From NCBI GenBank assembly GCA_022605955.1, contig JAKCOZ010000099.1, positions 186,001-250,000 on the forward strand: a stretch of DNA of 64,000 nucleotides, read 5' to 3'. This DNA comes from Rallus limicola (Eukaryota > Chordata > Aves > Gruiformes > Rallidae). The translations under genes were made by a program, and so were the position numbers. Under the pieces are notes generated by a model. The model was not told the DNA's origin. It saw only the letters and a program-made list of their open reading frames with translations, and searched no databases. This document shows, piece after piece, positions 48,604 to 59,691 of the stretch (its first letter is position 1; each line of letters begins with the position of its first letter).

Positions 48604-49744
48604 TTTCTCGGCCCTAGCAGACTGCAGTTCAAAACATGCTAAACGTCCAGCAATAACTCCAAAAGTAAAGAAGCTAGGCCTGAAAGGCATAGCTTGTCTG
48701 AAACCTCCTAACAGGACACACGAGCAGACCCTGTCACTTTGACTCTCAGCCTTTTCCTTTGCCTGGAAAGAGGGAACATGCCTGGAACCTCCTACGGTGC
48801 TTTTCTCGGCCCTAGCAGACTGCAGGTCACAACATGCTAAACGTCCAGCAATAACTCCCAAAGTAAAGAAGCTAGGCCTGAAAGGCATAGCTTGTCTGAA
48901 ACCTCCTAACAGGACACACGAGCAGACCCTGTCACTTTGGCTCTCAGCCTTTTCCTTTGCCTGGAAAGAGGAAACATGCCTGGAACCTCCTACGGTGCTT
49001 TTCTCGGCCCTAGCAGACTGCAGTTCAAAACATGCTAAACGTCCAGCAATAACTCCCAAAGTAAAGAAGCGAGGTTTGAAAGGCATAGCTTGTCTGAAAC
49101 CTCCTAACAGGACACACGAGCAGACCCTGTCACTTTGGCTCTCAGCCTTTTCCTTTGCCTGGAAAGAGGGAACATGCCTGGAACCTCCTACGGTGCTTTT
49201 CTCGGCCCTAGCAGACTGCAGTTCAAAACATGCTAAACGTCCAGCAATAACTCCAAAAGTAAAGAAGCTAGGCCTGAAAGGCATAGCTTGTCTGAAACCT
49301 CCTAACAGGACACACGAGCAGACCCTGTCACTTTGGCTCTCAGCCTTTTCCTTTGCCTGGAAAGAGGGAACATGCCTGGAACCTCCTACGGTGCTTTTCT
49401 CGGCCCTAGCAGACTGCAGTTCAAAACATGCTAAACGTCCAGCAATAACTCCCAAAGTAAAGAAGCTTGGCCTGAAAGTCATAGCTTGTCTGAAACCTCC
49501 TAACAGGACACACGAGCAGACCCTGTCACTTTGGCTCTCAGCCTTTTCCTTTGCCTGGAAAGAGGGAACATGCCTGGAACCTCCTACGGTGCTTTTCTCG
49601 GCCCTAGCAGACTGCAGTTCAAAACATGCTAAACGTCCAGCAATAACTCCCAAAGTAAAGAAGCTAGGACTGAAAGGCATAGCTTGTCTGAAACCTCCTA
49701 ACAGGACACACGAGCAGACCCTGTCACTTTGGCTCTCAGCCTTT
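48604..49744 (+). repeat. Segment repeated 72 monomers downstream, copy 1
   Basis: Order: ccaaaagt + g139a; gcaggtcaca + gaggaaac; gaggtttg; ccaaaagt; cttggcc + aaagtcat; ctaggact. The same combination runs from 62860 to the window edge, with markers offset by exactly 14,256 bp (for example the t of aaagtcat at 49479 and 63735). The preceding units differ, so the left end of the copied segment falls near 48604. Confidence 0.8.
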
Positions 49745-52700
49745 TCCTTTGCCTGGAAAGAGGGAACATGCCTGGAACCTCCTACGGTGCTTTTCTCGGC
49801 CCTAGCAGACTGCAGTTCAAAACATGCTAAACGTCCAGCAATAACTCCCAAAGTAAAGAAGCTAGGCCTGAAAGGCATAGCTTGTCTGAAACCTCCTAAC
49901 AGGACACACGAGCAGACCCTGTCACTTTGGCTCTCAGCCTTTTCCTTTGCCTGGAAAGAGGGAACATGCCTGGAACCTCCTACGGTGCTTTTCTCGGCCC
50001 TAGCAGACTGCAGTTCAAAACATGCTAAACGTCCAGCAATAACTCCCAAAGTAAAGAAGCTAGGCCTGAAAGGCATAGCTTGTCTGAAACCCCCTAACAG
50101 GACACACGAGCAGACCCTGTCACTTTGGCTCTCAGCCTTTTCCTTTGCCTGGAAAGAGGGAACATGCCTGGAACCTCCTACGGTGCTTTTCTCGGCCCTA
50201 GCAGACTGCAGTTCAAAACATGCTAAACGTCCAGCAATAACTCCCAAAGTAAAGAAGCTAGGACTGAAAGGCATAGCTTGTCTGAAACCTCCTAACAGGA
50301 CACACGAGCAGACCCTGTCACTTTGGCTCTCAGCCTTTTCCTTTGCCTGGAAAGAGGGAACATGCCTGGAACCTCCTACGGTGCTTTTCTCGGCCCTAGC
50401 AGACTGCAGTTCAAAACATGCTAAACGTCCAGCAATAACTCCCAAAGTAAAGAAGCGAGGCCTGAAAGGCATAGCTTGTCTGAAACCTCCTAACAGGACA
50501 CACGAGCAGACCCTGTCACTTTGGCTCTCAGCCTTTTCCTTTGCCTGGAAAGAGGGAACATGCCTGGAACCTCCTACGGTGCTTTTCTCGGCCCTAGCAG
50601 ACTGCAGTTCAAAACATGCTAAACGTCCAGCAATAACTCCCAAAGTAAAGAAGCTAGGACTGAAAGGCATAGCTTGTCTGAAACCTCCTAACAGGACACA
50701 CGAGCAGACCCTGTCACTTTGGCTCTCAGCCTTTTCCTTTGCCTGGAAAGAGGGAACATGCCTGGAACCTCCTACGGTGCTTTTCTCGGCCCTAGCAGAC
50801 TGCAGTTCAAAACATGCTAAACGTCCAGCAATAACTCCCAAAGTAAAGAAGCTAGGCCTGAAAGGCATAGCTTGTCTGAAACCCCCTAACAGGACACACG
50901 AGCAGACCCTGTCACTTTGGCTCTCAGCCTTTTCCTTTGCCTGGAAAGAGGGAACATGCCTGGAAACTCCTACGGTGCTTTTCTCGGCCCTAGCAGACTG
51001 CAGTTCAAAACATGCTAAACGTCCAGCAATAACTCCCAAAGTAAAGAAGCTTGGCCTGAAAGGCATAGCTTGTCTGAAACCTCCTAACAGGACACACGAG
51101 CAGACCCTGTCACTTTGGCTCTCAGCCTTTTCCTTTGCCTGGAAAGAGGGAACATGCCTGGAACCTCCTACGGTGCTTTTCTCGGCCCTAGCAGACTGCA
51201 GTTCAAAACATGCTAAACGTCCAGCAATAACTCCCAAAGTAAAGAAGCTAGGCCTGAAAGGCATAGCTTGTCTGAAACCTCCTAACAGGACACACGAGCA
51301 GACCCTGTCACTTTGGCTCTCAGCCTTTTCCTTTGCCTGGAAAGAGGGAACATGCCTGGAACCTCCTACGGTGCTTTTCTCGGCCCTAGCAGACTGCAGT
51401 TCAAAACATGCTAAACGTCCAGCAATAACTCCCAAAGTAAAGAAGCTAGGCCTGAAAGGCATAGCTTGTCTGAAACCTCCTAACAGGACACACGAGCAGA
51501 CCCTGTCACTTTGGCTCTCAGCCTTTTCCTTTGCCTGGAAAGATGGAACATGCCTGGAACCTCCTACGGTGCTTTTCTCGGCCCTAGCAGACTGCAGTTC
51601 AAAACATGCTAAACGTCCAGCAATAACTCCCAAAGTAAAGAAGCTAGGCCTGAAAGGCATAGCTTGTCTGAAACCTCCTAACAGGACACACGAGCAGACC
51701 CTGTCACTTTGGCTCTCAGCCTTTTCCTTTGCCTGGAAAGAGGGAACATGCCTGGAACCTCCTACGGTGCTTTTCTCGGCCCTAGCATACTGCAGTTCAA
51801 AACATGCCAAACGTCCAGCAATAACTCCCAAAGTAAAGAAGCGAGGCCTGAAAGGCATAGCTTGTCTGAAACCTCCTAACAGGACACACGAGCAGACCCT
51901 GTCACTTTGGCTCTCAGCCTTTTCCTTTGCCTGGAAAGAGGGAACATGCCTGGAACCTCCTACGGTGCTTTTCTCGGCCCTAGCAGACTGCAGTTCAAAA
52001 CATGCTAAACGTCCAGCAATAACTCCCAAAGTAAAGAAGCTAGGCCTGAAAGGCATAGCTTGTCTGAAACCTCCTAACAGGACACACGAGCAGACCCTGT
52101 CACTTTGGCTCTCAGCCTTTTCCTTTGCCTGGAAAGAGGGAACATGCCTGGAACCTCCTACGGTGCTTTTCTCGGCCCTAGCAGACTGCAGTTCAAAACA
52201 TGCTAAACGTCCAGCAATAACTCCCAAAGTAAAGAAGCGAGGCCTGAAAGGCATAGCTTGTCTGAAACCTCCTAACAGGACACACGAGCAGACCCTGTCA
52301 CTTTGGCTCTCAGCCTTTTCCTTTGCCTGGAAAGAGGGAACATGCCTGGAACCTCCTACGGTGCTTTTCTCGGCCCTAGCAGACTGCAGTTCAAAACATG
52401 CTAAACGTCCAGCAATAACTCCCAAAGTAAAGAAGCTAGGCCTGAAAGGCATAGCTCGTCTGAAACCTCCTAACAGGACACACGAGCAGACCCTGTCACT
52501 TTGGCTCTCAGCCTTTTCCTTTGCCTGGAAAGAGGGAACATGCCTGGAACCTCCTACGGTGCTTTTCTCAGCCCTAGGTGACTGCAGGTCACAACATGCT
52601 AAACGTCCAGCAATAACTCCCAAAGTAAAGAAGCTAGGCCTGAAAGGCATAGCTTGTCTGAAACCTCCTGACAGGACACACGAGCAGACCCTGTCACTTT

Positions 52701-53751
52701 GGCTCTCAGCCTTTTCCTTTGCCTGGAAAGAGGGAACATGCCTGGAACCTCCTACGGTGCTTTTCTCGGCCCTAGCAGACTGCAGTTCAAAACATGCTAA
52801 ACGTCCAGCAATAACTCCCAAAGTAAAGAAGCTAGGCCTGAAAGGCATAGCTTGTCTGAAACCTCCTAACAGGACACACGAGCAGACCCTGTCACTTTGG
52901 CTCTCAGCCTTTTCCTTTGCCTGGAAAGAGGGAACATGCCTGGAACCTCCTACAGTGCTTTTCTCGGCCCTAGCAGACTGCAGTTCAAAACATGCTAAAC
53001 GTCCAGCAATAACTCCCAAAGTAAAGAAGCTAGGCCTGAAAGGCATAGCTTGTCTGAAACCTCCTAACAGGACACACGAGCAGACCCTGTCACTTTGGCT
53101 CTCAGCCTTTTCCTTTGCCTGGAAAGAGGGAACATGCCTGGAACCTCCTACGGTGCTTTTCTCGGCCCTAGCAGACTGCAGTTCAAAACATGCTAAACGT
53201 CCAGCAATAACTCCCAAAGTAAAGAAGCTAGGCCTGAAAGGCATAGCTTGTCTGAAACCTCCTAACAGGACACACGAGCAGACCCTGTCACTTTGGCTCT
53301 CAGCCTTTTCCTTTGCCTGGAAAGAGGGAACATGCCTGGAACCTCCTACAGTGCTTTTCTCGGCCCTAGCAGACTGCAGTTCAAAACATGCTAAACGTCC
53401 AGCAATAACTCCCAAAGTAAAGAAGCGAGGCCTGAAAGGCATAGCTTGTCTGAAACCTCCTAACAGGACACACGAGCAGACCCTGTCACTTTGGCTCTCA
53501 GCCTTTTCCTTTGCCTGGGAAGAGGGAACATGCCTGGAACCTCCTACGGTGCTTTTCTCGGCCCTAGCAGACTGCAGTTCAAAACATGCTAAACGTCCAG
53601 CAATAACTCCCAAAGAAAAGAAGCTAGGCCTGAAAGGCATAGCTTGTCTGAAACCTCCTAACAGGACACACGAGCAGACCCTGTCACTTTGACTCTCAGC
53701 CTTTTCCTTTGCCTGGAAAGAGGGAACATGCCTGGAACCTCCTACGGTGCT
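49745..53751 (+). repeat. Mixed monomers of domain D, central part
   Basis: The run includes four ctaggact units in all from 49670 to 50660, gcgagg units, and a partial relative of the 8-mer (cttggcc near 51051, aagatgg at 51544, gcatact + gcgagg near 51788). Then comes ctcagccctaggtgac with gcaggtcaca and cctgac near 52570-52670. It ends with the paired subtypes cctgggaag (near 53519) and caaagaaaag + g139a (near 53616-53692), which close each of the following blocks. Confidence 0.6.
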
Positions 53752-56325
53752 TTTCTCGGCCCTAGCAGACTGCAGTTCAAAACATGCTAAACGTCCAGCA
53801 ATAACTCCCAAAGTAAAGAAGCTAGGCCTGAAAGGCATAGCTTGTCTGAAACCTCCTAACAGGACACACGAGCAGACCCTGTCACTTTGGCTCTCAGCCT
53901 TTTCCTTTGCCTGGAAAGAGGGAACATGCCTGGAACCTCCTACGGTGCTTTTCTCGGCCCTAGCAGACTGCAGTTCAAAACATGCTAAACGTCCAGCAAT
54001 AACTCCCAAAGTAAAGAAGCTAGGCCTGAAAGGCATAGCTCGTCTGAAACCTCCTAACAGGACACACGAGCAGACCCTGTCACTTTGGCTCTCAGCCTTT
54101 TCCTTTGCCTGGAAAGAGGGAACATGCCTGGAACCTCCTACGGTGCTTTTCTCAGCCCTAGCTGACTGCAGGTCACAACATGCTAAACGTCCAGCAATAA
54201 CTCCCAAAGTAAAGAAGCTAGGCCTGAAAGGCATAGCTTGTCTGAAACCTCCTGACAGGACACACGAGCAGACCCTGTCACTTTGGCTCTCAGCCTTTTC
54301 CTTTGCCTGGAAAGAGGGAACATGCCTGGAACCTCCTACGGTGCTTTTCTCGGCCCTAGCAGACTGCAGTTCAAAACATGCTAAACGTCCAGCAATAACT
54401 CCCAAAGTAAAGAAGCTAGGCCTGAAAGGCATAGCTTGTCTGAAACCTCCTAACAGGACACACGAGCAGACCCTGTCACTTTGGCTCTCAGCCTTTTCCT
54501 TTGCCTGGAAAGAGGGAACATGCCTGGAACCTCCTACAGTGCTTTTCTCGGCCCTAGCAGACTGCAGTTCAAAACATGCTAAACGTCCAGCAATAACTCC
54601 CAAAGTAAAGAAGCTAGGCCTGAAAGGCATAGCTTGTCTGAAACCTCCTAACAGGACACACGAGCAGACCCTGTCACTTTGGCTCTCAGCCTTTTCCTTT
54701 GCCTGGAAAGAGGGAACATGCCTGGAACCTCCTACGGTGCTTTTCTCGGCCCTAGCAGACTGCTGTTCAAAACATGCTAAACATCCAGCAATAACTCCCA
54801 AAGTAAAGAAGCTAGGCCTGAAAGGCATAGCTTGTCTGAAACCCCCTAACAGGACACACGAGCAGACCCTGTCACTTTGGCTCTCAGCCTTTTCCTTTGC
54901 CTGGAAAGAGGGAACATGCCTGGAACCTCCTACGGTGCTTTTCTCGGCCCTAGCAGACTGCAGTTCAAAACATGCTAAACGTCCAGCAATAACTCCCAAA
55001 GTAAAGAAGCTAGGCCTGAAAGGCATAGCTTGTCTGAAACCTCCTAACAGGACACACGAGCAGACCCTGTCACTTTGGCTCTCAGCCTTTTCCTTTGCCT
55101 GGAAAGAGGGAACATGCCTGGAACCTCCTACGGTGCTTTTCTCGGCCCTAGCAGACTGCAGTTCAAAACATGCTAAACGTCCAGCAATAACTCCCAAAGT
55201 AAAGAAGCTAGGCCTGAAAGGCATAGCTTGTCTGAAACCTCCTAACAGGACACACGAGCAGACCCTGTCACTTTGGCTCTCAGCCTTTTCCTTTGCCTGG
55301 AAAGAGGGAACATGCCTGGAACCTCCTACGGTGCTTTTCTCGGCCCTAGCAGACTGCTGTTCAAAACATGCTAAACATCCAGCAATAACTCCCAAAGTAA
55401 AGAAGCTAGGCCTGAAAGGCATAGCTTGTCTGAAACCCCCTAACAGGACACACGAGCAGACCCTGTCACTTTGGCTCTCAGCCTTTTCCTTTGCCTGGAA
55501 AGAGGGAACATGCCTGGAACCTCCTACGGTGCTTTTCTCGGCCCTAGCAGACTGCAGTTCAAAACATGCTAAACGTCCAGCAATAACTCCCAAAGTAAAG
55601 AAGCTAGGCCTGAAAGGCATAGCTTGTCTGAAACCTCCTAACAGGACACACGAGCAGACCCTGTCACTTTGGCTCTCAGCCTTTTCCTTTGCCTGGAAAG
55701 AGGGAACATGCCTGGAACCTCCTACGGTGCTTTTCTCGGCCCTAGCAGACTGCAGTTCAAAACATGCTAAACGTCCAGCAATAACTCCCAAAGTAAAGAA
55801 GCGAGGCCTGAAAGGCATAGCTTGTCTGAAACCTCCTAACAGGACACACGAGCAGACCCTGTCACTTTGGCTCTCAGCCTTTTCCTTTGCCTGGAAAGAG
55901 GGAACATGCCTGGAACCTCCTACGGTGCTTTTCTCGGCCCTAGCAGACTGCAGTTCAAAACATGCTAAACGTCCAGCAATAACTCCCAAAGTAAAGAAGC
56001 GAGGCCTGAAAGGCATAGCTTGTCTGAAACCTCCTAACAGGACACACGAGCAGACCCTGTCACTTTGGCTCTCAGCCTTTTCCTTTGCCTGGGAAGAGGG
56101 AACATGCCTGGAACCTCCTACGGTGCTTTTCTCGGCCCTAGCAGACTGCAGTTCAAAACATGCTAAACGTCCAGCAATAACTCCCAAAGAAAAGAAGCTA
56201 GGCCTGAAAGGCATAGCTTGTCTGAAACCTCCTAACAGGACACACGAGCAGACCCTGTCACTTTGACTCTCAGCCTTTTCCTTTGCCTGGAAAGAGGGAA
56301 CATGCCTGGAACCTCCTACGGTGCT
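53752..56325 (+). repeat. 13-monomer higher-order block closed by the cctgggaag / caaagaaaag pair
   Basis: Order: consensus; gctcgt; ctcagccctagctgac + gcaggtcaca + cctgac; consensus; consensus; gactgctg + aaacatcc + accccct; consensus; consensus; gactgctg + aaacatcc + accccct; consensus; gcgagg; gcgagg + cctgggaag; caaagaaaag + g139a. Length is 2574 bp. The repeated gactgctg unit (t at 54764 and 55358, 594 bp apart) shows a 3-monomer duplication inside. Confidence 0.75.
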
Positions 56326-57513
56326 TTTCTCGGCCCTAGCAGACTGCAGTTCAAAACATGCTAAACGTCCAGCAATAACTCCCAAAGTAAAGAAGCTAGG
56401 CCTGAAAGGCATAGCTTGTCTGAAACCTCCTAACAGGACACACGAGCAGACCCTGTCACTTTGGCTCTCAGCCTTTTCCTTTGCCTGGAAAGATGGAACA
56501 TGCCTGGAACCTCCTACGGTGCTTTTCTCGGCCCTAGCAGACTGCAGTTCAAAACATGCTAAACGTCCAGCAATAACTCCCAAAGTAAAGAAGCTAGGCC
56601 TGTAAGGCATAGCTTGTCTGAAACCTCCTAACAGGACACACGAGCAGACCCTGTCACTTTGGCTCTCAGCCTTTTCCTTTGCCTGGAAAGAGGGAACATG
56701 CCTGGAACCTCCTACAGTGCTTTTCTCGGCCCTAGCAGACTGCAGTTCAAAACATGCTAAACGTCCAGCAATAACTCCCAAAGTAAAGAAGCTAGGCCTG
56801 AAAGGCATAGCTTGTCTGAAACCTCCTAACAGGACACACGAGCAGACCCTGTCACTTTGGCTCTCAGCCTTTTCCTTTGCCTGGAAAGAGGGAACATGCC
56901 TGGAACCTCCTACGGTGCTTTTCTCGGCCCTAGCAGACTGCAGTTCAAAACATGCTAAACGTCCAGCAATAACTCCCAAAGTAAAGAAGCTAGGCCTGAA
57001 AGGCATAGCTTGTCTGAAACCTCCTAACAGGACACACGAGCAGACCCTGTCACTTTGGCTCTCAGCCTTTTCCTTTGCCTGGAAAGAGGGAACATGCCTG
57101 GAACCTCCTACAGTGCTTTTCTCGGCCCTAGCAGACTGCAGTTCAAAACATGCTAAACGTCCAGCAATAACTCCCAAAGTAAAGAAGCGAGGCCTGAAAG
57201 GCATAGCTTGTCTGAAACCTCCTAACAGGACACACGAGCAGACCCTGTCACTTTGGCTCTCAGCCTTTTCCTTTGCCTGGGAAGAGGGAACATGCCTGGA
57301 ACCTCCTACGGTGCTTTTCTCGGCCCTAGCAGACTGCAGTTCAAAACATGCTAAACGTCCAGCAATAACTCCCAAAGAAAAGAAGCTAGGCCTGAAAGGC
57401 ATAGCTTGTCTGAAACCTCCTAACAGGACACACGAGCAGACCCTGTCACTTTGACTCTCAGCCTTTTCCTTTGCCTGGAAAGAGGGAACATGCCTGGAAC
57501 CTCCTACGGTGCT
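56326..57513 (+). repeat. Six-monomer short block with the same closing pair
   Basis: Order: aagatgg (56494); cctgtaagg (near 56602); consensus; consensus; gcgagg + cctgggaag (near 57281); caaagaaaag + g139a (near 57378-57454). Closing pairs are 1188 bp apart (six monomers), so this is a strongly shortened version of its 13- and 11-monomer neighbours. Confidence 0.7.
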
Positions 57514-59691
57514 TTTCTCGGCCCTAGCAGACTGCAGTTCAAAACATGCTAAACGTCCAGCAATAACTCCCAAAGTAAAGAAGCTAGGCCTGAAAGGCAT
57601 AGCTTGTCTGAAACCTCCTAACAGGACACACGAGCAGACCCTGTCACTTTGGCTCTCAGCCTTTTCCTTTGCCTGGAAAGAGGGAACATGCCTGGAACCT
57701 CCTACGGTGCTTTTCTCGGCCCTAGCAGACTGCAGTTCAAAACATGCTAAACGTCCAGCAATAACTCCCAAAGTAAAGAAGCTAGGCCTGAAAGGCATAG
57801 CTCGTCTGAAACCTCCTAACAGGACACACGAGCAGACCCTGTCACTTTGGCTCTCAGCCTTTTCCTTTGCCTGGAAAGAGGGAACATGCCTGGAACCTCC
57901 TACGGTGCTTTTCTCAGCCCTAGCTGACTGCAGGTCACAACATGCTAAACGTCCAGCAATAACTCCCAAAGTAAAGAAGCTAGGCCTGAAAGGCATAGCT
58001 TGTCTGAAACCTCCTGACAGGACACACGAGCAGACCCTGTCACTTTGGCTCTCAGCCTTTTCCTTTGCCTGGAAAGAGGGAACATGCCTGGAACCTCCTA
58101 CGGTGCTTTTCTCGGCCCTAGCAGACTGCAGTTCAAAACATGCTAAACGTCCAGCAATAACTCCCAAAGTAAAGAAGCTAGGCCTGAAAGGCATAGCTTG
58201 TCTGAAACCTCCTAACAGGACACACGAGCAGACCCTGTCACTTTGGCTCTCAGCCTTTTCCTTTGCCTGGAAAGAGGGAACATGCCTGGAACCTCCTACA
58301 GTGCTTTTCTCGGCCCTAGCAGACTGCAGTTCAAAACATGCTAAACGTCCAGCAATAACTCCCAAAGTAAAGAAGCTAGGCCTGAAAGGCATAGCTTGTC
58401 TGAAACCTCCTAACAGGACACACGAGCAGACCCTGTCACTTTGGCTCTCAGCCTTTTCCTTTGCCTGGAAAGAGGGAACATGCCTGGAACCTCCTACGGT
58501 GCTTTTCTCGGCCCTAGCAGACTGCAGTTCAAAACATGCTAAACGTCCAGCAATAACTCCCAAAGTAAAGAAGCTAGGCCTGAAAGGCATAGCTTGTCTG
58601 AAACCTCCTAACAGGACACACGAGCAGACCCTGTCACTTTGGCTCTCAGCCTTTTCCTTTGCCTGGAAAGAGGGAACATGCCTGGAACCTCCTACGGTGC
58701 TTTTCTCGGCCCTAGCAGACTGCAGTTCAAAACATGCTAAACATCCAGCAATAACTCCCAAAGTAAAGAAGCTAGGCCTGAAAGGCATAGCTTGTCTGAA
58801 ACCCCCTAACAGGACACACGAGCAGACCCTGTCACTTTGGCTCTCAGCCTTTTCCTTTGCCTGGAAAGAGGGAACATGCCTGGAACCTCCTACGGTGCTT
58901 TTCTCGGCCCTAGCAGACTGCAGTTCAAAACATGCTAAACGTCCAGCAATAACTCCCAAAGTAAAGAAGCTAGGCCTGAAAGGCATAGCTTGTCTGAAAC
59001 CTCCTAACAGGACACACGAGCAGACCCTGTCACTTTGGCTCTCAGCCTTTTCCTTTGCCTGGAAAGAGGGAACATGCCTGGAACCTCCTACGGTGCTTTT
59101 CTCGGCCCTAGCAGACTGCAGTTCAAAACATGCTAAACGTCCAGCAATAACTCCCAAAGTAAAGAAGCGAGGCCTGAAAGGCATAGCTTGTCTGAAACCT
59201 CCTAACAGGACACACGAGCAGACCCTGTCACTTTGGCTCTCAGCCTTTTCCTTTGCCTGGAAAGAGGGAACATGCCTGGAACCTCCTACGGTGCTTTTCT
59301 CGGCCCTAGCAGACTGCAGTTCAAAACATGCTAAACGTCCAGCAATAACTCCCAAAGTAAAGAAGCGAGGCCTGAAAGGCATAGCTTGTCTGAAACCTCC
59401 TAACAGGACACACGAGCAGACCCTGTCACTTTGGCTCTCAGCCTTTTCCTTTGCCTGGGAAGAGGGAACATGCCTGGAACCTCCTACGGTGCTTTTCTCG
59501 GCCCTAGCAGACTGCAGTTCAAAACATGCTAAACGTCCAGCAATAACTCCCAAAGAAAAGAAGCTAGGCCTGAAAGGCATAGCTTGTCTGAAACCTCCTA
59601 ACAGGACACACGAGCAGACCCTGTCACTTTGACTCTCAGCCTTTTCCTTTGCCTGGAAAGAGGGAACATGCCTGGAACCTCCTACGGTGCT
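57514..59691 (+). repeat. 11-monomer higher-order block closed by the same pair
   Basis: Order: consensus; gctcgt; ctcagccctagctgac + gcaggtcaca + cctgac; three consensus; aaacatcc + accccct; consensus; gcgagg; gcgagg + cctgggaag; caaagaaaag + g139a. It is exactly 2178 bp. It matches the block at 53752 without two of that block's units, and its aaacatcc unit keeps the normal gactgcag. It has the same monomer number as the domain C 11-mer but a different subtype order. Confidence 0.75.

Noticed and set aside
48797..53692. Plus-strand open frames of up to 1631 codons as genes
   Set aside because: They begin at an arbitrary in-repeat codon and end at recurrent stop-making variants (g139a, a80t, c132a) found in about 30 monomers. 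The strings simply repeat a 66-residue translation of the satellite.
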